This document shows positions 9,801 to 19,115 of a stretch of 64,000 nt of DNA, piece after piece. The position numbers and the translations under genes were made by a program. Below the pieces are notes generated by a model. The model made no database searches and was not told where the DNA came from. It worked only from the letters and a program-made list of their open reading frames with translations. Origin of the DNA: Sporosarcina sp. ACRSL. Lineage in GTDB: Bacteria > Bacillota > Bacilli > Bacillales_A > Planococcaceae. How positions within the stretch are numbered: the stretch's first letter is position 1; each line of letters starts with the position of its first letter. Location of the stretch: the NCBI RefSeq assembly GCF_022346605.1, contig NZ_JAKRNT010000014.1:1-64000 (forward strand), given 5' to 3'.

Positions 9801-9872
9801 CAAATTACAGGAACAATGGAAAAACGCAACGGCCAAGCACAACTGATCGTCCAGCAGATTAAGAGGGTTTAA
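6807..9872 (+). CDS. dnaE: DNA polymerase III alpha subunit DnaE
   Basis: Replicative, error-prone C-family polymerase that extends primers before PolC hand-off. The protein is about 1021 residues, roughly 90 shorter than B. subtilis DnaE. Order: N-terminal PHP-like domain (1-250), palm/fingers with GPGRGSSAGS (near 331), the catalytic MPDIDIDF (371-378), SKSHAVAYS-like PKSHAVAYS, helix-hairpin region, and a C-terminal OB fold (about 930-1015). The PHP domain has lost its metal ligands: YPQIVTGADLL stands where relatives have HLQVHSGYSLL. The TTG at 6807 has GGAGG 8 bases upstream; the earlier ATG at 6774 overlaps nrnA. Confidence 0.95.
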   Translation: MVLVYPQIVTGADLLRGIIKLDELAPLLQRRGARSVGIVNSKMYGVRSFCKTMEKYGIHPVIGLTIRLELDDDSTILLYVYAKDDSGYSNLLKMSSAISIREQETLPLKWLQAYSEGCVFICPMTDRSWEDKRGTETIQTIQKACRTVYIGISRPGGVKHHAENDILDIADQTNTTITAYHESRYLAKEDSFAFEVATAIRSGYKLNDPSRPKLDIYDAYVPEEQELLHWFSDRPEWMQTMSEIMLSCNAKLPPNRTLMPAFPVPEGHTSASLLKMNCEKGLIRRLGTVSPTYYERLHTELAVIDNMGFSDYFLIVEDFMRFAKENGILTGPGRGSSAGSLVAFSLSITDVDPIKYGLIFERFLNPGRITMPDIDIDFADNRRSEVIEYVAKKYGKAYVAQIITFGTLSSKSVARNVARVFDFTNEEMSFLSKQIQEGHRKSLEQSVTKSKQLQDWIAMDPVRAKWFQAAKALEGLPRNASTHAAGVILSPIPLVETVPLQHGGEDIYLTQWAMGDVEEIGLLKMDFLGLRNLTLMDRIRSMIQYDKGKTIHFEDIPLNDAKTFDLFKKGDMTGIFQFESDGMREALRLIKPDEFSELYAINALYRPGPMENIPLYSRRKNHKEKIDYLHPQLEPILRETAGIIVYQEQIMQIAVQIAGFTMAEADLLRRAVSKKNREVLRQERDHFVKSAVQHNFPERSASDIYDLIVKFADYGFPKSHAVAYSLISYQLAYVKANAPVYFYAALLSMATGNQEKTMEYIHEIRAKGIDILPPSIQKSKYSHVVENGAIRIGLGMIKGVTPNFYNLVKEARTTEGWKTLFDFSAAIGGTHFNEKTIIPLIKAGALDEFGEDRSVLLASSEAARNHAMFVRPDGDDLLQDVIYSIAKPKYSPGGSMPRFAMLEYEREVLGFYLSEHPAVEMKKTLGEKVVDLVIVPDAKERTMLQVAGMIRDIKRIRTKKGEAMAFLTLQDETGELSCTIFPRQYTTVNIHLQELAMVQITGTMEKRNGQAQLIVQQIKRV

Positions 9873-9891
9873 TGGGAGCTGACCTAAAAAC

Positions 9892-10016
9892 CGAAAATCC
9901 CCAGAACGGCTCCCTTCCGCGGGCGTCGCCACAGCCTCCTCACTCCGCTATCGCTGCGTTGCGGGGTCTTCTGCTGACGCTTTTCCCGCAGGAGTGTCGC
10001 TTTCTCTGGCGATTTA
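9892..10016 (-). repeat. Structured dispersed repeat, copy A (core type)
   Basis: Copy of the family shared with seven other sites, read on the minus strand and starting 20 bases after dnaE. It is the most diverged copy. On the minus strand it keeps GACACTCCTGCGGGA, AGACCCCGCA, GAGGAGGCTG and CCCGCGGAA. Its helices have their own sequences but still pair: GCGTC with GACGC, CCAGA with TCTGG, and CAGC with GCTG. Confidence 0.8.
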
Positions 10017-10237
10017 CTAGATATCCCTAAAAGAATTTTTAAAATATAAAAGCATTCTCTTGTATATTTTTTGTCACTAGTGAAAATGAGTGGAAGGCAG
10101 CAGCGCGAGAATATCGTCACGAAGAATAAAATTAGTGAGAATATACAGTCGCATAAATCGCAGAAATAGACTGACTGTAGAAGTTGCGCGTCTGCTAGGC
10201 ACGGAAATCCAAGTAACGTTTCTGGTAATAAACCTGA

Positions 10238-10510
10238 GATATGTAGAATCAGAACGCAGAGTGAAGACAAAGGGTTGGAAATCGTATTGATTTCCAACTC
10301 TTTTCCTTATTATATTTTGGTAATTATTATTCTATAACTGGCATAATCCAGGTCCAACCGACCAAGTTCTAAAGATTTAAGGCAATAGAAGTCAGTGCCT
10401 CCTTCATTGACGTTCTTTAAAATCCCTTTAGGCTTGTCCAAACCATGGTCTAGTTTTTGGGGCATCGGTAAAGACACGCTCAATCATTTTTTTATGTGTC
10501 AAAAGTCCTC
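10238..10510 (-). pseudogene. IS1182-like transposase C-terminal remnant
   Basis: On the minus strand, IERVFTDA at about 10486-10463 is followed after a frame change by MVWTSLKGF, RTSMKEALTSIALNL and NLVGWTW, interrupted by stops. This tracks the C-terminus of IS1182-family DDE transposases (ERVFADAKEKHG, then WTTLRGL, SMQAMLTFAAMNLKKL, WTW). At least three in-frame stops and one frameshift make it non-functional. The 5' part is not recognisable; bases 10511-10709 show nothing I can name. Family assignment is from memory of the motif and needs a protein-profile search. Confidence 0.55.
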
Positions 10511-10709
10511 AGTTCCAACCAAGTTGTTTTGACAGGTATAGCGTTGAATTATCTTTTGGTGATTTATATTCTGCGTCCATTGGTTGATCATTGAACACGT
10601 GGCACAAATAGAAGGAGTTGAGGCTTAATTACGATAACCTTCCATTGTTATTGTTGATTTGATTCTTCCCCATTATTTCCGTTACTTCATTTAATTAATT
10701 GGAAACACC

Positions 10710-10834
10710 GTTGATTGGAGCATAGGGCGGCGACTCCAGCGGGAACAGCGCGAGCTGAAAGCCCCGCAGACACGAAGTGTCGAGGAGATTGAAGCCGTGC
10801 CCGCGGAAAGCGTCCGCCCGTAGCGGAAATCAAC
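10710..10834 (+). repeat. Structured dispersed repeat, copy B (core type)
   Basis: Core copy of 125 bp bounded by GTTGATT (10710) and AATCAAC (10834). Inside these, GGGCGG (10725 region) pairs with CCGCCC (10814 region), and GCGCG with CGTGC. It lies between the transposase remnant and the promoter of the FadR-type regulator. Confidence 0.85.
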
Positions 10835-10905
10835 CTTTAACATTGCTAGATACATGCTGAAACATGTCTCTTTTTGTCATTTCGTCATTTATTTCTAGAT
10901 ATCTC

Positions 10906-10959
10906 TTTACGATACGATCACTTTTCTGTATGCTATACAAAGTAGTGGTCAGACCACTA
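10906..10959 (+). promoter_or_regulatory. Promoter with FadR/GntR-type operator for the regulator-accDA transcript
   Basis: A -35 TTTACG (10906-10911) and a -10 TATGCT (10929-10934) are separated by 17 bases. A perfect 17-bp palindrome, TAGTGGTCAGACCACTA, follows at 10943-10959. Its TGGTC-N-GACCA core is the form bound by FadR-subfamily GntR repressors. It covers the expected transcription start, so self-repression by the gene downstream is the simple reading. Confidence 0.7.
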
Positions 10960-10989
10960 GGATTACGAAATTCCAAGAGGGGCGTCCGT

Positions 10990-11640
10990 ATGCAAAATAC
11001 AAAACCTTCATCCAAGATGTTTCTTGACATCGTCGGAGAACTCAGGCTGATGATCAAGGCGGAAGGCATCAAAGCAGGTGACAAATTGCCGTCCGAACGT
11101 GTTTTGGCAGAACGTCTGCAAGTAGGAAGATCGTCAGTCCGCGAAGCACTGAGAAGCCTTGAGCTACTCGGTCTTATCGAAACCCGCCGCGGCGAAGGGA
11201 CATATCTTGCTGATTTCAAAAAGCATCAGCTCGTTGAAGTGCTATCGACTTTCGTCATGCAACAGCCTAAATCAGCAATGGATGTCAACGACACGCGCAC
11301 CATCCATGAAAAAGCAGCTATTCAAACAATTTGTGCCGACGAGCATAAGCGAAACTTGCCTGTCTGGGAAGGACTGCTCATGAAGCTCGACGAAGATGGC
11401 GAGGTTCTTCGTGAAGATATAATGCGGGAAATGATTGTTGCTACAGATAATCGATTATCATTGAAAATTTGGTTTATACTAAAACAATATAGTAAGATTC
11501 CGTACGAGCAGAAGACAAAAGGAAAAGAAAATGACATAGTGAGAGCTTTGCTCAATTATTTAATCGATGGAAGTGTCATGGATGCATTAACGTCATATGA
11601 CGAGTGGATTGAACATATCGAGGGGGAAGAAAGAGAATGA
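10990..11640 (+). CDS. FadR-subfamily GntR transcriptional regulator
   Basis: About 216 residues: N-terminal winged helix ([44 protein letters not shown]) followed by an all-helical FCD-like ligand domain. I use the ATG at 10990, which has AGAGGGG 7 bases upstream. The upstream extension of the frame crosses the promoter and operator and is unlikely to be translated. Its stop overlaps the accD start (ATGA), so it is made with acetyl-CoA carboxylase subunits. A role in controlling carboxyltransferase or neighbouring carbon metabolism is inferred from context; the effector is unknown. Confidence 0.88.
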   Translation: MQNTKPSSKMFLDIVGELRLMIKAEGIKAGDKLPSERVLAERLQVGRSSVREALRSLELLGLIETRRGEGTYLADFKKHQLVEVLSTFVMQQPKSAMDVNDTRTIHEKAAIQTICADEHKRNLPVWEGLLMKLDEDGEVLREDIMREMIVATDNRLSLKIWFILKQYSKIPYEQKTKGKENDIVRALLNYLIDGSVMDALTSYDEWIEHIEGEERE

Positions 11641-12500
11641 TCCGTGAATTTTTTACGAAAAAGAAGCAGGCAATAACGATACCGTCGGCCGATGCGAAGA
11701 ATGATGTGCCGGAAGGAATCATGACAAAATGTCCGGAGTGTAAGCAGATCATCTTGACGAAGGATCTGATGAAGACCGCGAAAGTATGTCCGAAATGCGA
11801 CCATCATTTTAAAATGACGGCTTGGGAGAGAGTCGAATGTCTTTTTGACGAAGATACATTTACATCGATGGATGATCATTTGAAATCGGAAAACCCGCTG
11901 AAATTCCCATCATATACAGAGAAGATCGAATCTGATGCAAAAAAGACTGGGTTAAATGAAGCTGTGCTAACCGGAATTGGGAAAATTGGTGGATTTGAAG
12001 TTGCAGTTGCAATTATGGATTCTCATTTCCGTATGGGTTCTATGGGGTCTGTTGTCGGGGAAAAAATTACGAGAGCAGTTGAAAAAGCGACTGAATTACG
12101 TATTCCTCTCCTGATTTTTTCTGCTAGCGGAGGGGCTAGGATGCAAGAAGGTATCTTATCACTTATGCAAATGGCAAAGACAAGCGTCGCGCTTAAACGC
12201 CACTCTGATCAGGGGCTACTCTTTATTTCGATAATGACATACCCTACTACTGGTGGTGTTTCAGCAAGCTTCGCCTCGGTAGGAGATATTAATATAGCAG
12301 AACCTAAAGCATTGATCGGCTTTGCAGGAAGACGGGTTATCGAACAGACAGTTAGGGAGAAGCTGCCAAGTGATTTTCAAACGGCCGAATTTCAATTGGA
12401 ACATGGACAGTTGGACGCTGTCGTTCATCGGGAAGAAATGAAAGAAACCCTAACTAAAATAATCCGACTTCATGTAAAGGAGGCTAATCTTCATGAGTAA
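11637..12500 (+). CDS. accD: Acetyl-CoA carboxylase carboxyltransferase subunit beta
   Basis: Beta subunit of the carboxyltransferase that moves CO2 from carboxybiotin to acetyl-CoA, the first committed step of fatty acid synthesis. The 287-residue protein has the N-terminal Cys4 zinc ribbon (Cys32, Cys35, Cys51, Cys54) and the crotonase-fold core with [11 protein letters not shown] and [16 protein letters not shown]. It overlaps the upstream regulator by 4 bases and accA by 8, so the three genes are translationally coupled. Confidence 0.97.
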   Translation: MIREFFTKKKQAITIPSADAKNDVPEGIMTKCPECKQIILTKDLMKTAKVCPKCDHHFKMTAWERVECLFDEDTFTSMDDHLKSENPLKFPSYTEKIESDAKKTGLNEAVLTGIGKIGGFEVAVAIMDSHFRMGSMGSVVGEKITRAVEKATELRIPLLIFSASGGARMQEGILSLMQMAKTSVALKRHSDQGLLFISIMTYPTTGGVSASFASVGDINIAEPKALIGFAGRRVIEQTVREKLPSDFQTAEFQLEHGQLDAVVHREEMKETLTKIIRLHVKEANLHE

Positions 12501-13446
12501 GCCATTAGCATTCGAAGAACCAATCATCAAACTGCGCGAGAAAATCAACGAACTTGAAGAATTTACGAGTACGACTGATGTTGATTTAAGCGACGAAATA
12601 GAAAATTTAAAGATTCGACTTAAAAACTTAGAAGAAGAAATATACGGAAACATGGAACCATGGGATCGTGTGCAAGTGGCCAGACATCCACAACGTCCGA
12701 CATCGCTAGAATATATTAATGAACTCTTTGAGGATTTTATTGAACTGCATGGAGACCGGGTTTTTGGAGATGATGCCGCGGTTGTTGGAGGGATTGCATC
12801 ATTTGAAGATACACCCGTAACCATAATTGGTCAGCAACGTGGAAGAGATACGAAAGAAAACGTCAAACGGAATTTTGGAATGCCACATCCGGAAGGTTAT
12901 CGAAAAGCGCTACGATTGATGAAGCAAGCCGAGAAATTTCAACGACCAATCATTTGCTTAATCGATACGAAAGGTGCTTATCCTGGAAAGGCAGCTGAAG
13001 AACGTGGGCAAAGTGAAGCGATTGCCCGTAACCTTGTTGAAATGGCTGGTTTGAAAGTACCGGTTATTTCGATTGTTATAGGTGAAGGGGCAAGCGGTGG
13101 TGCACTTGCAATTGGGATTGCCAACCGTTTTCTTATGCTGGAAAATTCGTGGTGCTCAGTCATTTCACCGGAAGGAGCAGCCTCAATACTTTGGAGAGAT
13201 GCCTCATTGGCAAAGCAAATGGCGGAGGCTATGAAAATTACAGCTCCCCATTTAAAAGAGATGGGGATCATCGACGATATTATACCTGAAGTGATGGGTG
13301 GCGCACATAGGGATTTAAAAAAGCAAGCAGAGTTTCTCAGACAAGCAATTCGCCAATCATTGGATATGTTTAAAGGGATGGATGGAAATAGTTTGGTTGA
13401 GGACCGCTACATGAAATATAGAGGATTAGGTGTTTTTTCTGAATAA
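12493..13446 (+). CDS. accA: Acetyl-CoA carboxylase carboxyltransferase subunit alpha
   Basis: Alpha subunit partner of AccD in the alpha2beta2 carboxyltransferase. The protein has 317 residues, the normal length. Visible signatures are [18 protein letters not shown], the acyl-CoA/carboxybiotin-binding glycine loops [12 protein letters not shown] (near 196) and [10 protein letters not shown] (near 228). AAAGGAGG lies ahead of the ATG inside the accD end. A hairpin terminator follows directly, closing the regulator-accD-accA unit. Confidence 0.97.
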   Translation: MSKPLAFEEPIIKLREKINELEEFTSTTDVDLSDEIENLKIRLKNLEEEIYGNMEPWDRVQVARHPQRPTSLEYINELFEDFIELHGDRVFGDDAAVVGGIASFEDTPVTIIGQQRGRDTKENVKRNFGMPHPEGYRKALRLMKQAEKFQRPIICLIDTKGAYPGKAAEERGQSEAIARNLVEMAGLKVPVISIVIGEGASGGALAIGIANRFLMLENSWCSVISPEGAASILWRDASLAKQMAEAMKITAPHLKEMGIIDDIIPEVMGGAHRDLKKQAEFLRQAIRQSLDMFKGMDGNSLVEDRYMKYRGLGVFSE

Positions 13447-13448
13447 CG

Positions 13449-13474
13449 AGGTGCGGGTTTTGCCCGCATCTTTT
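13449..13474 (+). terminator. Terminator after accA
   Basis: Stem AGGTGCGGG/CCCGCATCTT with a 5-base loop (one G-U pair), then TTTTC. It starts 3 bases after the accA stop. Confidence 0.8.
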
Positions 13475-13502
13475 CGTGTTATACGATTACTATACATATT
13501 GA

Positions 13503-14486
<984 letters not shown>

Positions 14487-14531
14487 TTAATCTAAAACAT
14501 GACGAGTAAAAGACGAAAGGGCGTTTTTGTG

Positions 14532-16292
14532 ATGAGAAAGACAAAAATTGTGTGCACAATCGGACCAGCCAGTGAATCACCGGAGTTACTAGAACAGTTA
14601 ATAGAGGCAGGTATGAATGTTGCACGGCTTAACTTTTCGCACGGTACACACGAGGAGCACAAAGCCCGAATCAAATCCATCAGGGAAGCGTCGAAGAAGA
14701 CAGGCAAAGTTGTCGGAATCTTGCTTGACACGAAAGGTCCTGAAATTCGGACGCATTCCATGAAGAACGGTCAAATTGAATTGATTACTGGTCAGCATAT
14801 CGATATTTCGATGACTGAGGTAGAAGGCACAGATGATGTTTTTTCAGTTACATATGAAAAGCTGATTGAGGACGTCGAAAAAGGATCTGTCATTCTTTTG
14901 GACGACGGTCTCATCCAATTGGAAGTTACCGGAAAAGATCTTGAAAAGGGACTAATCCATACAATTGTCGTGAACTCCGGAACGTTGAAAAATAAAAAAG
15001 GGGTTAACGTACCAGGTGTTTCCGTCCAGCTTCCTGGAATTACAGAGAAGGACAAAGAAGATATTTTATTCGGCATCAAAGAAGGTGTCGATTTCATCGC
15101 TGCTTCTTTTGTGCGCAGAGCTTCGGACGTCATGGAAATTCGGGAATTGCTCGAGAATAACGGCGGAGAAGATATCCATATTATTCCGAAAATCGAGAAC
15201 GGTGAAGGTGTCGACAACTTGGATGATATCTTAATGGTTTCGGATGGCCTCATGGTAGCAAGAGGGGATTTGGGTGTGGAAATTCCCGCAGAGGAAGTCC
15301 CACTCGTTCAAAAGAAGATGATTGAAAAATGCAACCAAGTTGGCAAGCCTGTCATTACCGCGACGCAAATGCTTGATTCGATGCAAAGAAATCCTCGTCC
15401 TACTAGAGCGGAAGCAAGTGATGTCGCAAACGCGATTTTGGACGGCTCGGATGCAATTATGCTATCGGGAGAAACAGCAGCAGGACTCTATCCGGTGGAA
15501 TCTGTCCGAACGATGGACCGGATTGCGAAAACAGCGGAAGATGCTGTCGATTACCGAGCCGTCGTTTCTACACGTCGTCGTGAAAAGCACGGCAATATGA
15601 CGGAAGCGATCGGACAAGCAGCGGCTTATACGGCCATCAATCTTAAAGTAAAGGCAGTTCTCGCTCCGACTGAAAGCGGCCATACAGCAAAAATGATTGC
15701 TAAGTATCGACCTGGCTGCCCAATTATCGCGATTACCGCTTCGGAGAATCGCTCTAGGAAATTATCGCTCGTTTGGGGTATTTATCCGATTATTGGTGAA
15801 CGCGTAAATTCCATTGATCAAATTTTGCAGGAGTCTGTTGAAGAAAGTGTCAAACATCAGTACGTCACCCATGGAGATGTTGTCATCATCACAGCAGGTG
15901 TACCTGTCGGAGAAGCTGGAACGACGAATTTGATGAAAATCCACGTAATCGGCGATATGCTTGCAAAGGGCCAGGGAATCGGAAAGTCGGTCGCATTTGG
16001 ACAAGCTGCTGTTGTCCATAATGCACAAGATGCGTTGGCGCGTGACATGAAAGGAAAAATACTTGTCACTTACTCATCGGATCGTGATATGATGCCCGCA
16101 ATTGAACAATGTGCTGGTCTAATAACAGAAGAGGGCGGATTGACAAGCCATGCAGCAGTTGTCGGCCTTAGTTTAGGCATTCCAGTCATCGTTGGTGTCG
16201 AAAATGCGACCGAAGTCATTATCGATGGAAAAGACATTACGATGGATGCGGAATCCGGAGTCGTATATAATGGTCATGCAAGTGTTCTTTAA
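14532..16292 (+). CDS. pyk: Pyruvate kinase with C-terminal PEP-utilizer domain
   Basis: Last step of glycolysis, PEP + ADP to pyruvate + ATP. At 586 residues it carries the extra C-terminal PEP-utilizing mobile domain typical of Bacillus Pyk ([24 protein letters not shown], with the His-containing swivel motif near 540). Core motifs: [14 protein letters not shown] at the start, ARLNFSHG, and the signature [17 protein letters not shown] containing the catalytic Lys. I use ATG 14532, the B. subtilis-like start; GAAAGGG is about 10 bases upstream, and GTG 14529 is a possible alternative. Confidence 0.96.
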   Translation: MRKTKIVCTIGPASESPELLEQLIEAGMNVARLNFSHGTHEEHKARIKSIREASKKTGKVVGILLDTKGPEIRTHSMKNGQIELITGQHIDISMTEVEGTDDVFSVTYEKLIEDVEKGSVILLDDGLIQLEVTGKDLEKGLIHTIVVNSGTLKNKKGVNVPGVSVQLPGITEKDKEDILFGIKEGVDFIAASFVRRASDVMEIRELLENNGGEDIHIIPKIENGEGVDNLDDILMVSDGLMVARGDLGVEIPAEEVPLVQKKMIEKCNQVGKPVITATQMLDSMQRNPRPTRAEASDVANAILDGSDAIMLSGETAAGLYPVESVRTMDRIAKTAEDAVDYRAVVSTRRREKHGNMTEAIGQAAAYTAINLKVKAVLAPTESGHTAKMIAKYRPGCPIIAITASENRSRKLSLVWGIYPIIGERVNSIDQILQESVEESVKHQYVTHGDVVIITAGVPVGEAGTTNLMKIHVIGDMLAKGQGIGKSVAFGQAAVVHNAQDALARDMKGKILVTYSSDRDMMPAIEQCAGLITEEGGLTSHAAVVGLSLGIPVIVGVENATEVIIDGKDITMDAESGVVYNGHASVL

Positions 16293-16313
16293 TTTAATTT
16301 AGTAAATGAATCT

Positions 16314-16351
16314 AGGCTGTCTTCCGATGTATTTCGGAAGCGGCCTTTTTA
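16314..16351 (+). terminator. Terminator after pyk
   Basis: Stem AGGCTGTCTTCCGA/TTCGGAAGCGGCCT with minor mismatches, followed by TTTTT. Confidence 0.85.
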
Positions 16352-16370
16352 GGATTGGAGTTGTTAGAAA

Positions 16371-16754
16371 ATGAAATGGCTACTGCCAGCTATATTGATC
16401 ATACCAGCTGCAGAAATTATACTCCTGCTTTATTCGGGGACGAAAATCGGGATTATGCCGACGATTCTTCTCCTTCTCATTACAGGAATTGGAGGGGCTT
16501 ATCTCGCAAAAAGGCAAGGACTTAAAGCATTGCTCGATTTACGTGACAGGATGGGAACGATGGAAGCCCCGGGAAATGCTGTAATCGATGGTGTCTGTAT
16601 TTTCATCGGGGGGATTTTATTACTATTACCTGGTTTCATTTCGGACGTTGTCGGTCTTTTGCTTTTATTCAAAGGGCCGAGGAAGATAATCCGCCCATTT
16701 ATTGTTAGTTGGATATATAAAAAGATGAAACAAGGACGAATCGTTATTCGGTGA
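16371..16754 (+). CDS. fxsA: FxsA family membrane protein
   Basis: 127 residues with the FxsA layout: hydrophobic segments at about 4-22, 26-44 and 75-100, and a basic C-terminus. FxsA overproduction in E. coli relieves phage T7 exclusion; the physiological role in Bacillales is unclear. It follows pyk as in B. subtilis (ytzA region). Its last 11 bases overlap the 3' end of the convergent ytvI-type gene. Confidence 0.82.
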   Translation: MKWLLPAILIIPAAEIILLLYSGTKIGIMPTILLLLITGIGGAYLAKRQGLKALLDLRDRMGTMEAPGNAVIDGVCIFIGGILLLLPGFISDVVGLLLLFKGPRKIIRPFIVSWIYKKMKQGRIVIR

Positions 16755-17718
16755 AGGATGGATGCTTTTTCAATTTCAAGGCGGCGAATAATAGAAAGGG
16801 TGTCAACAGAATTCCTGGAAGTCCAAATAGATAAAGTGAACAGACGGTAATGAAAAAAGCATGGATCGGCTTTACTCTAAATGCTGAGGCCCACATGAAC
16901 GATTCAGCCAATTGTCGTGTTGTGACGACAAAAATATATAGCAAGATGAGTGTAACACCAATAAACAACTGGTGCGTGTATATGAAAAAAGCTGCCATCG
17001 GGAGTAGGAATAGACCGATTCCTAATAATGGCAAACTATCAGCGATTGAAACGAGGAATGCGCTTCCGATTGGCGACTCAAAACCGAGGAATGAAAATCC
17101 GATGCTTAGAATGATGAAGGTTAGCAAAAATAATCGTGCTTCCACAAATGCAAAAGTGCCGAATAACTCGCCAGATTTTGTGAATATTCGTTTTGCGGAA
17201 GCACGCATATTTACTGGAAAATAGACGAGAAACCAGAATTTGTTTTTTCCTGATTCACGCAAAGCAAAAAAATACGCGACGAGGAAAATGAACACACTGA
17301 AAATACGTTGGAACAAAGAAGTGGTAAACGTAATAGCATATTCAAGCAAGGCATGTCCATATTCGATTACTTTCTGCTCAAGAAATGAATAGACTTTACC
17401 TAGTAAATCAGTTTTACCCGTATACATGGATAAGTGTTTTTCGAGTAGCGGAATCGTATCCATTAAACCGTGCAACGCGATGAAAGAAAAAGTAGTGAAG
17501 ATGAATAGCATGGAAAGCATGACGAAGAAGGTGGCAATCGTTAGTGGGAGTTTTGTCATCGCCCGTACCGCCTGCAAAATAGGGGCAGTAAAGTAGGCTA
17601 CGATAATTGCAATTCCTACCGGGGGAACTAAAAATATGAAAATACCTCCTAGAATAGGGGGCATCCATTGGACGATGAGAGACTGAAAAGTATGTTGTTT
17701 TATATGGTTTTTTAGCAC
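16744..17718 (-). CDS. ytvI: AI-2E family transporter-like membrane protein (YtvI)
   Basis: About 324 residues, hydrophobic throughout with roughly seven to eight membrane segments. The C-terminal half shows the conserved GSAFLVSIADSLPLLGIG and PIHAFF segments of the AI-2E/PerM exporter family. I choose GTG 17718, with AAAAGG 8 bases upstream. A start at 17802 would prepend residues encoded by the citZ promoter region. In B. subtilis ytvI also sits between the fxsA-like gene and citZ. The cargo is unknown. Confidence 0.8.
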   Translation of the reverse strand: MLKNHIKQHTFQSLIVQWMPPILGGIFIFLVPPVGIAIIVAYFTAPILQAVRAMTKLPLTIATFFVMLSMLFIFTTFSFIALHGLMDTIPLLEKHLSMYTGKTDLLGKVYSFLEQKVIEYGHALLEYAITFTTSLFQRIFSVFIFLVAYFFALRESGKNKFWFLVYFPVNMRASAKRIFTKSGELFGTFAFVEARLFLLTFIILSIGFSFLGFESPIGSAFLVSIADSLPLLGIGLFLLPMAAFFIYTHQLFIGVTLILLYIFVVTTRQLAESFMWASAFRVKPIHAFFITVCSLYLFGLPGILLTPFLLFAALKLKKHPSFTE

Positions 17719-17767
17719 GATTTCATCCTTTTCGCTATTATTCTTATAAAGAAAACAAGCTTTTCCA

Positions 17768-17815
17768 TTCACAAAACTGTAATAATTGTTTATAATGAAC
17801 AATGTAAGCGTTTCA
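17768..17815 (+). promoter_or_regulatory. citZ promoter with cre-like element
   Basis: A -35 TTCACA (17768-17773) and a -10 TATAAT (17791-17796) are spaced by 17 bases. TGTAAGCGTTTCA follows at 17803-17815, at the expected start of transcription. It keeps the left half of a CcpA cre site (TGWAAnCG) but is one base short on the right. CcpA repression of citZ is established in B. subtilis; use of this degenerate site is an inference. Confidence 0.55.
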
Positions 17816-17898
17816 GACAGTATTACAAAAAGTAGATTTGCCTCATCTTACAAGAATTTGTTGAATGAAGGCAATCATGACTGGAGGAGCGATTTAAA

Positions 17899-19014
17899 AT
17901 GACAGCAACAAAAGGATTGGAAGGAATCGTAGCAACACAGTCCGCCATTAGTTCCATCATCGATGACACACTTACATACGTCGGTTACGATATCGACGAT
18001 CTTGCAGATAATGCAAGTTTTGAGGAAGTTGTTTATCTATTATGGCATCAGCGACTGCCAAAAGCGGACGAGCTAGCTGAATTGAAACAACAACTTGCCG
18101 ATAATATGGCTGTTCCACAACCTGTACTTGATCATTTTAAGACTTATTCCATTGGTGAAGTTCACCCAATGGCGGCATTACGTACAGCAATCTCTCTTCT
18201 CGGATTATACGATGAGAATGCAGAAGATATGTCTGACGAAGCGAATTATGAAAAAGCGATCAAACTTCAAGCGAAAGTGGCAACTATCGTCACTGCTTTC
18301 TCTCGAATCCGCAAAGGTGAAGAACCTGTAGCTCCTAAAAAGGAACTTGGCTATGCAGCTAACTTCCTATATATGCTGGCAGGGGAAGAGCCTGAAGAAA
18401 TCGCAGTAGAAGCATTCAATAAGGCATTAGTACTACATGCTGACCATGAATTGAACGCTTCGACGTTCACTGCACGTGTATGTGTGGCGACACTTTCCGA
18501 TATGTATTCCGGCATTACCGCTGCAATTGGAGCTCTTAAAGGCCCACTTCATGGCGGAGCTAACGAGCAAGTTATGAAAATGCTCATGGAAATCGGAGAC
18601 GAAGAAAATGTAGAATCATATATTAGAGAAAAACTTGATAATAAAGAAAAAATTATGGGCTTCGGCCACCGGGTATACCGCAAAGGTGATCCACGTGCGA
18701 AGCACCTTCGTGAAATGTCCAAGAAGTTGACAGCACTTCGTGGAGAAGAAAAGTGGTATAACATGTCACTTAAAATCGAATCAATCGTGACGGGTGAGAA
18801 GAACCTACCACCTAACGTTGATTTCTATTCTGCTTCGGTATATCATTCACTTGGTATTGATCATGATTTATTCACACCTATTTTTGCGGTATCCCGTTTC
18901 TCCGGCTGGACAGCACATATTTTGGAGCAATACTCCAATAATAGACTGATTCGTCCGCGTGCTGAGTATATCGGACCGGACAAGCAAAAATACGTGCCGA
19001 TCAACGAGAGATAA
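17899..19014 (+). CDS. citZ: Citrate synthase
   Basis: Condenses oxaloacetate and acetyl-CoA to citrate. The 371-residue, short Gram-positive type has KGLEGIVATQSAIS at the start. The catalytic set is visible as LHADHELNASTFTARV, GPLHGGANE, MGFGHRVYRKGDPRA, the Asp in NVDFYSASVYH, and RPRAEYIGP. GGAGGAG lies 9-10 bases before the ATG. It is upstream of icd with an unusual 101-base structured spacer. Confidence 0.97.
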   Translation: MTATKGLEGIVATQSAISSIIDDTLTYVGYDIDDLADNASFEEVVYLLWHQRLPKADELAELKQQLADNMAVPQPVLDHFKTYSIGEVHPMAALRTAISLLGLYDENAEDMSDEANYEKAIKLQAKVATIVTAFSRIRKGEEPVAPKKELGYAANFLYMLAGEEPEEIAVEAFNKALVLHADHELNASTFTARVCVATLSDMYSGITAAIGALKGPLHGGANEQVMKMLMEIGDEENVESYIREKLDNKEKIMGFGHRVYRKGDPRAKHLREMSKKLTALRGEEKWYNMSLKIESIVTGEKNLPPNVDFYSASVYHSLGIDHDLFTPIFAVSRFSGWTAHILEQYSNNRLIRPRAEYIGPDKQKYVPINER

Positions 19015-19089
19015 CTTGTAAGCTGGTTACAAGAATCCAGACTTACAAGTGATACACATCATCGGGGCGGTAGCATAACTACCGGCCCG
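19014..19089 (+). other. Two hairpins in the citZ-icd spacer
   Basis: The first hairpin pairs ACTTGTAAGCTGG (19014-19026, its first base being the last base of the citZ stop) with CCAGACTTACAAGT (19037-19050), 13 bp with one bulge. The second pairs GGTAG/CTACC and GGG/CCC at about 19064-19089. Neither is followed by a U-tract, so they look like mRNA processing or stability elements rather than terminators. Confidence 0.55.
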
Positions 19090-19115
19090 CTCATTTTGAA
19101 ATGGAGGAATAGAAA

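Noticed and set aside
10090..10290. Plus-strand open frame of 66 codons
   Set aside because: Antisense to the transposase remnant, highly Arg/Ser-rich, no ribosome site; a chance frame.
9884..10297. Minus-strand open frame of 137 codons over repeat copy A and the adjacent gap
   Set aside because: It runs through the repeat and the transposase remnant, has no ribosome site and resembles no protein.
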